Of a DNA stretch of 64,000 nucleotides, positions 16,010 through 24,189 are shown one piece after another. Both the position numbers and the translations under genes were made by a program. Origin of the DNA: Anaerolineae bacterium (GTDB taxonomy: Bacteria; Chloroflexota; Anaerolineae; Aggregatilineales; Phototrophicaceae); the NCBI GenBank assembly GCA_020849765.1, contig JADLAY010000024.1, positions 248,001 to 312,000 on the forward strand, read 5' to 3'. How positions within the stretch are numbered: position 1 is the first letter of the stretch; each line of letters begins with the position of its first letter. The notes beneath the pieces were generated by a model that was not told where the DNA came from, searched no databases, and worked only from the letters and a program-made list of their open reading frames with translations.

Positions 16010-17314
16010 GTGCTGGCTCCGCTGCGCAGAAGCGCTCTCGTCACACTTGTAATAATCGTAACATTTTCGGGCGCGGCACAGGCGCAAGATCCAACGCCAT
16101 CCCCGGACGCCATCCCAGAACCCGTGCCGATGCTGCAGACGGACGGCGACATCCTCAACGTCATGCTGCTCGGGAGTGATACGGATAACCCGCGCAACAG
16201 TGGGCGCACGGACGTGATCGTGATCGTCTCGATCAACTACTCGGCGGGCACGGCGGCGCTGCTCTCGATCCCGCGCGACTTCTACGCCTATATTCCCGAA
16301 CACGGCATGCAGCGGATCAACACCGCTTATGGCTATGGCGAGCAGGTGCGTGAGGGTGGGGGGCCGGAACTGCTGGCTGAGACGATCGCCTACAATCTCG
16401 GGCTCAAAGTCGACCGCTACGCGCGGGTCGACTTCAACGGCTTTCGCCGCCTGATCGACGACCTGGGCGGCGTCGAGGTCGCGGTCGACTGCGCGATTCA
16501 GGACTGGCGCCTGCGTGAGCCGACACTCGACCCGCAGATCGAGGAAAACTGGGAGTTGTTCACACTGCCGATCGGCGTCCAGCAGATGGATGGCAACCTG
16601 GCGCTGTGGTATGCGCGCAGCCGGCGCACGAGCAGCGATTTCGACCGCGGACGGCGCCATCAGGTCATCCTGCGCGCGATGCTGGCGCGGCTGCGCTCGT
16701 TGGGTTTGCTAGAGCAATACACGGACATCTGGGGGCAGATCCCGGAAGTGGTCGAGACGGATGTCACGCTTCAGGACATCGCCCGCATGATCCCGCTGGC
16801 GCTGCAAATGCAGGCCGATCAGATGTCGTCGTACACGTTCCGCCCAAACATCGAGCTGCGCTCATGGAGCACGCCGGAGGGTGCCAGCGTGCAGGTGCCG
16901 CAGCGCGAGGCCGTGCACAGCCTGATGCAGCAGTTTCTGACGCCGCCGACGGATTTGCAGGTCGCGCGTGAACATCCGCGCGTCGAGATCGTCAACGCGA
17001 GCGGTTTCGCCGACCTGTCGCGGGTAGCGGCGGATCGGCTGGCCTGGGAGGGTTTCGACGTCACCATCTCCAACGAACGAGCGCCGTATCAATATGCCAC
17101 GTCGCTGGTCGATTTCTCCGGGCAGGCGAAGGGCAGCAGCCTGGGTGTGCTGGAGCACGTGATGCGCGTCGACGATGGCAGCGTCACGATTGCGCCGGAT
17201 GCGGCGCGCGCGGTCGATTTCCGCGTCACGCTGGGCGGCAATTACTACGCCTGCACCTACAACGTCATGGTGCCGGTTGAAGTCGTGACCAACGCGGAGA
17301 GCGACGGATCGTAA
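16010..17314 (+). CDS. LytR-CpsA-Psr (LCP) family wall glycopolymer transferase
   Basis: LCP enzymes transfer lipid-linked glycopolymers onto peptidoglycan at the outer membrane face. GTG 16010 has AAGGA (15996-16000) upstream and gives a clean membrane/signal segment, so it is preferred over in-frame upstream codons that run into the terminator. The LCP domain (about residues 45-260) shows VMLLGSDTD, GRTDVIVIVS, LLSIPRDFYAYIP, RINTAYGYG, LIDDLGGVEVAVDC and YARSRRTSSDFDRGRRHQ, which carry the conserved Arg/Asp lipid and metal contacts. A LytR_C domain follows from about residue 320 (HPRVEIVNASGFADLSRVA). It ends 2 nt from the convergent yigZ stop. Confidence 0.9.
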   Translation: MLAPLRRSALVTLVIIVTFSGAAQAQDPTPSPDAIPEPVPMLQTDGDILNVMLLGSDTDNPRNSGRTDVIVIVSINYSAGTAALLSIPRDFYAYIPEHGMQRINTAYGYGEQVREGGGPELLAETIAYNLGLKVDRYARVDFNGFRRLIDDLGGVEVAVDCAIQDWRLREPTLDPQIEENWELFTLPIGVQQMDGNLALWYARSRRTSSDFDRGRRHQVILRAMLARLRSLGLLEQYTDIWGQIPEVVETDVTLQDIARMIPLALQMQADQMSSYTFRPNIELRSWSTPEGASVQVPQREAVHSLMQQFLTPPTDLQVAREHPRVEIVNASGFADLSRVAADRLAWEGFDVTISNERAPYQYATSLVDFSGQAKGSSLGVLEHVMRVDDGSVTIAPDAARAVDFRVTLGGNYYACTYNVMVPVEVVTNAESDGS

Positions 17315-17316
17315 GG

Positions 17317-17943
17317 TTAGGTATTGCCCGGCAGGACTTCTGCCTGGACGCGACCCGCGCTCAATTCTTGTAACTCGGATTGAAATAAATCGAGGTTTCG
17401 CTCCGGCAGCACGACCGTCAGTGCCACGTCCGTGGCAAAAGCGGTCGTTTCGATCGCGCCTTCTTGCGCCGCCACCAGCCGCGTGACTCGCTCGTACAGG
17501 GGATAGGGCAGATTGATCGCCAGGCGCACGCGTGGAATGCGTTCCTCAGTCGTGACACCTGCCAGGGCCGCGCGCGCCGCATCCGAATACGAACGAACCA
17601 GGCCGCCGACGCCGAGCTTGGTGCCGCCGAAGTAGCGCGTGACGACAATCAGCGTGTCACCGAGCTTGCTGCCGCGCAGGACGGCCATCACCGGCGGCCC
17701 GGCAGAACCGGACGGTTCACCGGCATCACTCATGCCCTCGATGACGCTGCTGCCGTGGCCGACGACGTAAGCGTAGACGTGGTGATTGGCATCTGGCATT
17801 TCGGCCTGGATGGCGGCGAGGAAGGCTTTGGCCTGGTCGACCGTCTCCACCGGCGTGATGGTGGCGATGAAGCGCGAGCGGGCGACGACATTCTCCGTGC
17901 GGAAAGTCGCCGCCGGGCGCCGGTAACCGCTGTGTTCCGCCAT
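17317..17943 (-). CDS. yigZ: YigZ/IMPACT family protein
   Basis: A 208-residue member of UPF0029. The N-terminal IMPACT domain has ARSRFIATITPV, ANHHVYAYVVG, SDAGEPSGSAGPPV and VVTRYFGGTKLGVGGLVR, all family signatures. A C-terminal DUF1949-type domain follows from about residue 135. The bacterial family has a ribosome/translation-associated RNA-binding fold of unclear function. The ATG directly follows the stop of the upstream ATPase gene (TAG then ATG), so the two form an operon. Confidence 0.9.
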   Translation of the reverse strand: MAEHSGYRRPAATFRTENVVARSRFIATITPVETVDQAKAFLAAIQAEMPDANHHVYAYVVGHGSSVIEGMSDAGEPSGSAGPPVMAVLRGSKLGDTLIVVTRYFGGTKLGVGGLVRSYSDAARAALAGVTTEERIPRVRLAINLPYPLYERVTRLVAAQEGAIETTAFATDVALTVVLPERNLDLFQSELQELSAGRVQAEVLPGNT

Positions 17944-19074
17944 CTACGAGTCGTCCCGGTTGGCGAGCACGTAGAGCTTGAACAGCGGCGGATGGATCTC
18001 AAGCTGCTGGGTCAGCTTATCCAGGCGCACGATGCGCTTCTGGATCAACTGGTTGAGCGCCTGTTCGGTCTCGGCGTTGATCTCGTAAGTGGCGAGGCGC
18101 GCAATCGCCTTGAGCAGATAATGCTCCGCCTGCGTCAGGCTCGACCAGATGACCTTGCACTCGGCGCGAATGGGGGACTTGGCCGCCAGGAATTGGGCGA
18201 CCGCCGTCGCCGATTCCTCGTTGGCCGGTACGTGCGAGACCGGGTCGATGATGCTGAAGGCCGAACGGAGCAGCCCCGCGTAGCCGCCCGTCAGGCGCAC
18301 GAGCAGCTGCGCCAGAGTGTCCGGCAGATACTTGCCACTGCGATTGCTCAGTTCGTTCAACATGCGCATCGCGTCGTTCTCGTCATACGGGCCGACGAAG
18401 TAGACGTTGTCGCTGAAGAGTTCCTCGAACGGCTCGAACTCGAGCTGCGGGATGCCATACTGGGCTGCGAGCACCTTGAGCGGCGCGCGCGTGAACGTCA
18501 GGTAAGCGAACTGGCTCTTATTGGCGTCGCGCAGGCCGCGCAGATTGTGGAACCACGTGATCGGCATCTGGCGCATGAGCGACTCGAACTCGTCGAACAT
18601 GAAGACGATCTTGATGCCGCGGCGCATGAAGAATTGCAGGCCCAACTCAAAATAGCGCACCGCCATGTAGGCATAGAGGGGGTTAGTGCCATCTTGCAGC
18701 GCCTGATACGTATCGAAGAAGCGGCGTGCATCCTCCGGGCCAAGCACTTCGCTCAACGGATAGAAGGCGAGATACATCCGGTGCATCAGCAGTTCGTAAC
18801 CGGCCCAGGCGCGGAGAGGGAGGTCGGCTTCGGCTGTCGTGGGCAGCGTGCCGAGCATGTTCGGGTCGATGATGATCGTCTTGAGCAGTTCGGCGTTCTG
18901 TTTGCCCAGGTAATGCGCCTGCACGTCAGGATTGGACAGGTGGCGCAGCAGGTTCGATTTGCCGACGCTGCCGATGCCGACCAGCGCGCACGATTGCGAC
19001 GCCAGCCAGCGTTCCATCACGTAACGGGTTTCTTCACTGCGAAAGTCGAGCGCGTATTTGCGAGCGGAAGCCAT
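17944..19074 (-). CDS. AAA-type P-loop ATPase with C-terminal winged-helix-like region
   Basis: About 376 residues. ATG 19074 has AAGGA 6 nt upstream; longer in-frame starts at 19128 and 19164 are possible but less well supported. Walker A is GIGSVGKSNLLRHL (residues 33-46). Walker B is IVFMFDEFES near residue 155. A sensor-like Thr/Arg follows in FAYLTFTRAPLKVL. The C-terminal roughly 75 residues (LTQAEHYLLKAIARLATYEI onward) look like a winged-helix. This architecture resembles Orc1/Cdc6-like and archaeal-type ATPases. The role is unknown. It is co-transcribed with yigZ and divergent from the queuosine transporter gene. Confidence 0.75.
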   Translation of the reverse strand: MASARKYALDFRSEETRYVMERWLASQSCALVGIGSVGKSNLLRHLSNPDVQAHYLGKQNAELLKTIIIDPNMLGTLPTTAEADLPLRAWAGYELLMHRMYLAFYPLSEVLGPEDARRFFDTYQALQDGTNPLYAYMAVRYFELGLQFFMRRGIKIVFMFDEFESLMRQMPITWFHNLRGLRDANKSQFAYLTFTRAPLKVLAAQYGIPQLEFEPFEELFSDNVYFVGPYDENDAMRMLNELSNRSGKYLPDTLAQLLVRLTGGYAGLLRSAFSIIDPVSHVPANEESATAVAQFLAAKSPIRAECKVIWSSLTQAEHYLLKAIARLATYEINAETEQALNQLIQKRIVRLDKLTQQLEIHPPLFKLYVLANRDDS

Positions 19075-19105
19075 GCGCGTTCCTTGCAGGTAATCATATT
19101 CATCC

Positions 19106-19133
19106 TTGTCATATTGTACCGTCATTCGATAAT
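19106..19133 (+). promoter_or_regulatory. Promoter for the queuosine-precursor transporter gene
   Basis: TTGTCA (19106-19111), a 16-bp spacer and GATAAT (19128-19133), about 37 bp before ATG 19170. GGGGGAG lies between. Confidence 0.55.
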
Positions 19134-19169
19134 GATCGCTGACTCTGGCGGGGGAGACGCACAAAAGCC

Positions 19170-19877
19170 ATGAAGACCCAATATCGCTACTACGATTTCA
19201 TCGTCGCCCTGTTCGTCTGCGTGCTCATGCTGAGCAATCTGCTGAGCAGCGCACGCCTGATCGACACCGGCTTGTCGATAGGGGGGTTCGCCTTCGCCTT
19301 CGACGCGGGCACGCTCGTCTTCCCGATCTCGTACATCTTCGGCGATATCCTGACCGAGATCTACGGCTACAAGCGCTCACGGCGCGTCATCTGGGCCGGG
19401 TTTGGCACAACGGCGCTGATGGCGTTCTTCATCTGGCTGGCGCGCCAGTTCCCACCGGAAGCCGGTTGGGCGAGCACGGTCGGCGACAATGCATACGATG
19501 CCATCCTTGGGGGTATCGGCGCGCTGGTCGTCGCCAGCTTGATCGCGTATCTGGCCGGGGAATTCGCCAACAGCTACGTACTGGCGCGCATGAAGGTGAT
19601 GACCGAAGGGCGCTGGCTATGGGCGCGCACCATCGGCAGCACGCTGGTGGGGGAGGGGATCGATACGCTGCTGTTCTTCCTCGTCTCAGGCGCACTAGGG
19701 GCGTTCCCGTGGGACATCATTCCATCGCTGATGGTGACGAATTACATCCTCAAGGTCGGCATCGAGGTCGTCTTCACACCGGTCACGATCCGCGTCGTCC
19801 ACGCGCTCAAACGGGCCGAAAACGAAGACGTCTACGACATCCACACCGACTTCAACCCGTTCCGATTGGACGCCTGA
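19170..19877 (+). CDS. yhhQ: Queuosine precursor transporter, YhhQ/VUT family
   Basis: A 235-residue inner-membrane protein with about six transmembrane helices. VFPISYIFGDILTEIYGYKRSRRVIW and ARTIGSTLVGEGIDTLLFF (each partly quoted) are the YhhQ signatures, including the acidic residues within membrane segments. The family imports preQ0/preQ1 or queuine for tRNA queuosine. No que genes are in the window. The gene is divergent from the ATPase gene and has its own promoter; the 5-prime leader is too short to hold a preQ1 riboswitch. Confidence 0.9.
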   Translation: MKTQYRYYDFIVALFVCVLMLSNLLSSARLIDTGLSIGGFAFAFDAGTLVFPISYIFGDILTEIYGYKRSRRVIWAGFGTTALMAFFIWLARQFPPEAGWASTVGDNAYDAILGGIGALVVASLIAYLAGEFANSYVLARMKVMTEGRWLWARTIGSTLVGEGIDTLLFFLVSGALGAFPWDIIPSLMVTNYILKVGIEVVFTPVTIRVVHALKRAENEDVYDIHTDFNPFRLDA

Positions 19878-19880
19878 GCC

Positions 19881-21023
19881 TCATTTGAGCGGCAGAACCA
19901 GCCGAACACAAGTACCGTCGCCTTCTGCCGAGGTGACCTGAATGGTGCCGCCGTGCAGTTCCGCGCGCCGCCGGATATTCGCCAGCCCCAGGCCCGTGCG
20001 CTTGAGATGCTCTTGATCAAAGCCGATGCCGTTATCCTCGACTTCCATCGTGAAATTGCGTCCATCACGGAAGACGCTGACCTGAATCCGGGTCGCTTTG
20101 GCGTGGCGAATGGCGTTACTGGCGACTTCCGACAGGATGAGACAGACGGCGTCGAAGGTGGGTGTGTCGAGCGGTGGATACTCGTCCGCGACGTCGATTT
20201 CGACGGTCAAGTCCGGCGGGATATGGAGCCGGTCGAGCACGGCGGTCAGCCCCTGGCGGATCGTCAGGCGCTGCGCATCCGCCGATTTGAGGTTCATAAT
20301 GTAGCGCCGGATGTCGCCAATGACGGCATCGAGCGCGCGCAGCGGGTTATCGAGCTGCTCCGGCGTGTCCGAATCGAGCCGGATCAACTGCAATTCCATG
20401 CCGACGGCATAGAGCGACTGAATCACGCTGTCGTGCAGCTCCATGCCGATGCGCTCGCGCTCCTCAAGAATGGATAGGCGAGACTGCTGCTCGCTGAGCT
20501 GGACACCGGCAATCGCCAGGGCCGCGTAGCTGGCCAAGGTCTCGATCAGGCGTTGATCCGCTTCCGTGAATGGCTCGCCGTTGTACTTATCCGACAGATA
20601 AAGCAGGCCGAACAGATGCTGGCCGATCTCGATGGGGACGCCGAGCAGGGTGGTCATGTCAGGGTGATTGGGCGGAAAGCCGGCGCTGCGCGGGTGCGAA
20701 TTAATCTCTTCGACGCGGATTGACGTACGATCGCGCATGATGGCGCCTAGCAGGCCTTTGCCCTGTGGGGGATGCGGCACAGCCTTGAATTCATCTTCGG
20801 TGACGCCGTTGACCAGGAAATGGCGAAAGCCGCCGTAACCATCCGGGATGCCGAGCGCAGAATAACGAGCACCAACGAGGACACTGGCCGTATGCGCAAT
20901 TTCCTGCAGAACACTGCGCAAACCGCCGTGCTGCGATGCCTTGACGACCGCCGCCGCTATGTTCTGCAGCGACGAGACGACGAGTGACATATTGGCGTCA
21001 TGATCATCATTACTTGTGATCAT
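19881..21023 (-). CDS. GAF-domain sensor histidine kinase, NarX/DegS type
   Basis: A 380-residue cytoplasmic kinase. An N-terminal GAF domain (about residues 25-175) includes LLGVPIEIGQHLFGLLYLSD. The HisKA_3 dimerisation/phosphoacceptor region is EERERIGMELHDSVIQSLYA, with the acceptor His in ELHDSV. The HATPase domain carries LSEVASNAIRHAKA (N box), VEDNGIGFD (G1) and GLGLANIRRRAELHGG (G2). It is divergent from the NarL-type regulator at 21124, its probable partner. The assumed start is ATG 21023; ATG 20990 is an alternative. A 12-bp motif repeated downstream of the regulator lies in its first codons (21009-21020). Confidence 0.85.
   Translation of the reverse strand: MITSNDDHDANMSLVVSSLQNIAAAVVKASQHGGLRSVLQEIAHTASVLVGARYSALGIPDGYGGFRHFLVNGVTEDEFKAVPHPPQGKGLLGAIMRDRTSIRVEEINSHPRSAGFPPNHPDMTTLLGVPIEIGQHLFGLLYLSDKYNGEPFTEADQRLIETLASYAALAIAGVQLSEQQSRLSILEERERIGMELHDSVIQSLYAVGMELQLIRLDSDTPEQLDNPLRALDAVIGDIRRYIMNLKSADAQRLTIRQGLTAVLDRLHIPPDLTVEIDVADEYPPLDTPTFDAVCLILSEVASNAIRHAKATRIQVSVFRDGRNFTMEVEDNGIGFDQEHLKRTGLGLANIRRRAELHGGTIQVTSAEGDGTCVRLVLPLK
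21009..21020. repeat. 12-bp motif copy at the histidine-kinase start
   Basis: ATTACTTGTGAT on the plus strand. Its exact reverse complement, ATCACAAGTAAT, is at 21883-21894, so the copies bracket the regulator gene. Related sequence occurs at 21860-21874 and 23327-23341. This is a candidate binding site for the adjacent LuxR-type regulator. Confidence 0.45.
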
Positions 21024-21123
21024 GGCGTTTCGAATTAGAATAGTCGGGGGCCATGTATGCTATATCCATATAAGGTTCCTTTTCACTTCTGATTATACAC
21101 AGTCTCGCGACTGGGGGCAGCAT

Positions 21124-21813
21124 ATGTCAAAAACCGTTCGTATCCTCATCGCCGACGACCATGCTGTCGTGAGAGCGGGATTACGGGCGCTCCTGGAACG
21201 CCGCGCAGGTTTCCAGGTCATTGCCGAGGCGGATACCGGCGAAGAAGCCGTCGCCAAGGCGGTTGAGTTCAAGCCCGACGTGGCGGTGCTCGACGTGCGC
21301 ATGCCGGGACTGTCCGGCATCGAAGCGTGCCGTAAGATCACAGAGCAACTGCCGGATTGCCGTGTGGTCATCCTGACGTCGTACGCGGAGGATGAATTGT
21401 TGTTCGCCGCTATCCGTGCCGGTGCCGCCGGTTACGTCTTGAAGCGGATCGGCGATAACGATCTGATCCAGGCAGTGGAGCGCGTCAGCAGTGGCGAGAA
21501 CATGCTCGACCCGGCCATGACCAGTGTCGTCTTCACAGAGATGCGCAAACAATCGATGGCGCAGCAGGGGTCGGTCTTTTCTGGTCTGACACCGCAAGAG
21601 CTCGCTGTGCTAGCTTACGTGGCGCAAGGTCTGACAAATCGACAGATCGCGGTCAAGCTGTATTTGGGCGAAGGCACAGTACGCAATTACGTCAGCAGCA
21701 TACTGAGCAAGATCGGCGTATCGAACCGAGCAGAGGCTGCGGCGTTCGCGGTGAAGCACAACATACACGAACTGGTGCCGCCGGACGAAGAAGGTTCGCA
21801 CAGTTCGAACTAG
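21124..21813 (+). CDS. NarL/LuxR-type response regulator
   Basis: A 229-residue regulator. ATG 21124 follows GGGGG and gives a canonical receiver start (VRILIADDHAVVRAGLRALL). Asp11/Asp12 and phosphoacceptor Asp57 (in VLDVRMPGLSG) are present, with the conserved Lys in GYVLKRIGDND. The C-terminal LuxR helix-turn-helix is LTPQELAVLAYVAQGLTNRQ followed by AVKLYLGEGTVRNYVSSIL. It is divergently paired with the GAF histidine kinase. A terminator follows at 21819-21855. Confidence 0.92.
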   Translation: MSKTVRILIADDHAVVRAGLRALLERRAGFQVIAEADTGEEAVAKAVEFKPDVAVLDVRMPGLSGIEACRKITEQLPDCRVVILTSYAEDELLFAAIRAGAAGYVLKRIGDNDLIQAVERVSSGENMLDPAMTSVVFTEMRKQSMAQQGSVFSGLTPQELAVLAYVAQGLTNRQIAVKLYLGEGTVRNYVSSILSKIGVSNRAEAAAFAVKHNIHELVPPDEEGSHSSN

Positions 21814-21818
21814 GATGC

Positions 21819-21855
21819 GAAAGGGGTCTGTTCATTCGGCCCCTTTCTTGTTTTG
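21819..21855 (+). terminator. Terminator after the response regulator
   Basis: GAAAGGGG (21819-21826) pairs with CCCCTTTC (21840-21847), followed by TTGTTTTG. Confidence 0.85.
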
Positions 21856-21859
21856 TGTG

Positions 21860-21874
21860 ATTACTTCATGATAA
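21860..21874. repeat. 15-bp direct repeat, copy 1 (flanks pfkB gene)
   Basis: ATTACTTCATGATAA, identical to 23327-23341. It is immediately followed by AAGTAAC, making an imperfect inverted repeat (TTACTT...AAGTAA), and then by ATCACAAGTAAT at 21883-21894. Confidence 0.7.
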
Positions 21875-21882
21875 GTAACATT

Positions 21883-21894
21883 ATCACAAGTAAT
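21883..21894. repeat. 12-bp motif copy downstream of the response regulator
   Basis: ATCACAAGTAAT, the exact reverse complement of 21009-21020. It lies in the 127-bp gap between the regulator terminator and the pfkB stop. Confidence 0.45.
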
Positions 21895-21940
21895 ATCTAC
21901 TCCTGAAAATGCGTGTCGCCACAGGCACTCAGGACCACTT

Positions 21941-23068
21941 TCAGATATTCAATCGCGACGGTTTGGTCGGCCAGCTCTGTGACAGGCGTTTCTGCGTTTC
22001 GTCCCAGGTGCGAATACCGCTGGTCGCATCTGCTGCTTCGACATTGCACGCGCCGACCGCCGACGCCACGCGTACAACGTCTTCCGGCTCCATGCCTTTC
22101 AGGATCGCCGCCAGCGCGCCTGCATAAGCTGAATCTCCGGCGCCCGTCGTGCCGACCAGATTGACCTCGAATGCAGGATGCCACACGCTGCAATCGTTCC
22201 ATGACTCGCTCAACGGTAAGACATCACGGAGCGTGTCGAGTGCTGCCTTATCAGCCGCTTGCAGCCAGATGCCATCGACGCCGAGCTTGACACCGGCGAT
22301 CTTGCAGCCCAGCGCGAGCATTTCGTTCGTCAGGTCGGCCACGTAATCCCTGGTGATGAGCACGTGCGCACGATGGCCATACTCCCGGAAGTCGTCCGGA
22401 CGCATCATGTAGAGGATTTCTTCGAGACTGGGCACGAAAATATCGACATACGGCAGTGTATTACGTAATATTTCGTACCATTTCGCCCGTCCTGAGTGAC
22501 CCGTCGCGTCCGGCATCGCCATATCCAGCGACGTGATGACCCCGCGCTCCTTCAATGGGCGCAGAATCTTGAGAATTTCTTCGCCTTCCCCGGCGTACAT
22601 GCGTGGCAGCAGCGGCGGATAGCCAAAATGGACGATTTTCGCCCGCGCAGCCACGTCAAAATCGACGTTTTCGGCCCCAAATTGGTCATTTGTGCCCGCA
22701 CAATGCAGGAAAATGCGGTCAGAACGCTCCGGCGAGAGCACGATCGTGTAGGAACTGGCGGCGCCAGGCAGTTTGGTGATGTGTTCGGCCAGCGCAGGGT
22801 CACGCGCAGCCAGAAAGCCTGTGATCATCTGCCCGATGGCGTCGTCGCCCACCAGCGACATGAGCCTGACATCCGTCCCAAGGCGATGCAGCGCCAACCC
22901 CGTGTTGGAAACCGCCCCACCTGTCGAAATCTGCATGGCGTCGACCTCGTACAGGCGGCCCGGCTGGATCAATGCCTTCGGCGGCACGTGATCCATGCCC
23001 GGAATCAGATCCACGCACAGATGTCCCACGACCAGAATGTCGAAGCCTGAACCCTCGTGAACTGCCAT
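21941..23068 (-). CDS. PfkB-family carbohydrate kinase
   Basis: A 375-residue ribokinase-like kinase. The N-terminus has DILVVGHLCVDLIPGM and the first PfkB signature region (GGAVSNTGLALHRLGTDVRL). The C-terminal signature is GTTGAGDSAYAGALAAILKG, with the catalytic Asp. The full family length is present and the substrate is unknown. It is convergent with the response regulator and lies between two exact copies of a 15-bp AT-rich sequence. An AT-rich patch near 22455-22475 contains a perfect 12-bp palindrome and uses rare codons (ATA, TTA) unlike the rest of the gene. Confidence 0.88.
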   Translation of the reverse strand: MAVHEGSGFDILVVGHLCVDLIPGMDHVPPKALIQPGRLYEVDAMQISTGGAVSNTGLALHRLGTDVRLMSLVGDDAIGQMITGFLAARDPALAEHITKLPGAASSYTIVLSPERSDRIFLHCAGTNDQFGAENVDFDVAARAKIVHFGYPPLLPRMYAGEGEEILKILRPLKERGVITSLDMAMPDATGHSGRAKWYEILRNTLPYVDIFVPSLEEILYMMRPDDFREYGHRAHVLITRDYVADLTNEMLALGCKIAGVKLGVDGIWLQAADKAALDTLRDVLPLSESWNDCSVWHPAFEVNLVGTTGAGDSAYAGALAAILKGMEPEDVVRVASAVGACNVEAADATSGIRTWDETQKRLSQSWPTKPSRLNI

Positions 23069-23433
23069 ACACCACCCTGACCATTCATCGCACGATCCCC
23101 CTGCCCTATCTGTCGATCTTGAGGGGTTCTCGTGAACACATCAATCTGTTTGAGAGGCACGCACTCCATCTTGAGCGCGCAACCTGCCGACGATTGTAAC
23201 GAGAGCAGCGCGCGTCCTCCAAATGAAATCCGGCGATGGAGCGCATGTCCACCCCACTCCCTCCTTCAAGGCGAGATCCCCCCACCCCATCTTGCCTGAC
23301 TGCCCACTCTGCGCGCGCAAAACAAAATTACTTCATGATAATGAAAGCCAAGATCGGGCGTTTGGTGCTATGGCGTCCCAGGACTTTCGAGAAAGAGTGC
23401 CCCACGCTAAAATGAAGCCGATCCAGCCGATTG
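23069..23433. other. Intergenic region between pfkB and Lon-N genes (365 bp)
   Basis: No credible gene: short frames here lack coding character. It holds the second 15-bp repeat (23327-23341), C-rich segments (CCACCCCACTCCCTCC, CCCCCCACCCC) and a possible -10 TAAAAT (23407-23412) ahead of the Lon-N gene. It must also hold the pfkB promoter, which I could not place. Confidence 0.6.
23327..23341. repeat. 15-bp direct repeat, copy 2
   Basis: ATTACTTCATGATAA, identical to 21860-21874. It lies about 93 bp upstream of the Lon-N gene and 260 bp upstream of the pfkB start. Confidence 0.7.
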
Positions 23434-24117
23434 ATGGAGCCCATTCTTCAAATCATGGAACGACTCCCGCTTTTTCCCTTGAATACCGTCCTTTTCCCAG
23501 GGATGCCGATTCACTTACACATTTTTGAAGATCGCTACAAACTGATGATTGCCCGCTGCATGGAGACTCACGCGCCGTTCGGCGTCGTGCTGCTGCAATC
23601 CGGCTCGGAAGTGGCTGGAGAAGGGTCAGAGCCAGAACCCTATGCGATTGGCTGCACGGCGCACATCACGCAGCTTCAGCCGCTGGGCGATGGCCGCATG
23701 AATCTGGTCGCCATGGGCCACGAACGCTTTCGCATCCTCGCCCGGCACAATGACGAGCCGTACATGACCGGCGATGTCGAAATCATGTCGCTCCAGGATC
23801 ACGATGCCGAGACACTCAGCAGCGACGCGCCGGAACTCCATCTGTGGATCAAGCGCTATCTGCAACTGCTCGAACGCGTCGAGAATGCCGAGTTCAGCAT
23901 TGCGCAGCTCCCGCGCGACACGCTGTCGTTGATGTATCTGGCGGCGACCATCCTGCGCATCACGCCCGCGGAAAAACAGGAACTCCTGACCGAGGACGAT
24001 CCGTTACATCTGGCAGCCTCGATCAAGGACTTGATGCGGCGCGAGGTCACGCTGCTGGAGATTATGGCCGCTCCAGTCACGACAGCGCCGTTCGTTGGCA
24101 ATTTCTCAATTAACTAG
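23434..24117 (+). CDS. LON peptidase N-terminal (substrate-binding) domain protein
   Basis: About 227 residues forming a stand-alone Lon N-domain, without ATPase or protease domains. The start region LPLFPLNTVLFPGMPIHLHI, then FEDRYKLMI and LVAMGHERFRIL, are the standard signature, with a helical C-terminal bundle (LPRDTLSLMYLAATILRI onward). Stand-alone Lon-N proteins are widespread, with unclear roles in proteostasis. ATG 23434 is given; ATG 23455 is equally plausible because neither has a good Shine-Dalgarno, and a -10-like TAAAAT lies just upstream. Confidence 0.85.
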   Translation: MEPILQIMERLPLFPLNTVLFPGMPIHLHIFEDRYKLMIARCMETHAPFGVVLLQSGSEVAGEGSEPEPYAIGCTAHITQLQPLGDGRMNLVAMGHERFRILARHNDEPYMTGDVEIMSLQDHDAETLSSDAPELHLWIKRYLQLLERVENAEFSIAQLPRDTLSLMYLAATILRITPAEKQELLTEDDPLHLAASIKDLMRREVTLLEIMAAPVTTAPFVGNFSIN

Positions 24118-24129
24118 ATCGACTCAAAT

Positions 24130-24160
24130 GCGCAAGGATGAATGAGCAGCCTTGCGTATT
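24130..24160 (+). terminator. Terminator after Lon-N gene
   Basis: CGCAAGG pairs with CCTTGCG around a 12-nt loop and is followed by TATTTG. It lies between the Lon-N stop and the amylosucrase start. Confidence 0.6.
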
Positions 24161-24189
24161 TGTCTGCCTGAACCTTGATAGTGAGTCGT

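Noticed and set aside
19134-19169. preQ1 riboswitch before the queuosine transporter
   Set aside because: The predicted leader is only about 30 nt and lacks the preQ1 aptamer pattern.
17464-19173. 569-codon plus-strand frame antisense to yigZ and the ATPase
   Set aside because: Both minus-strand genes have clear motifs; this frame spans both and encodes nothing recognisable.
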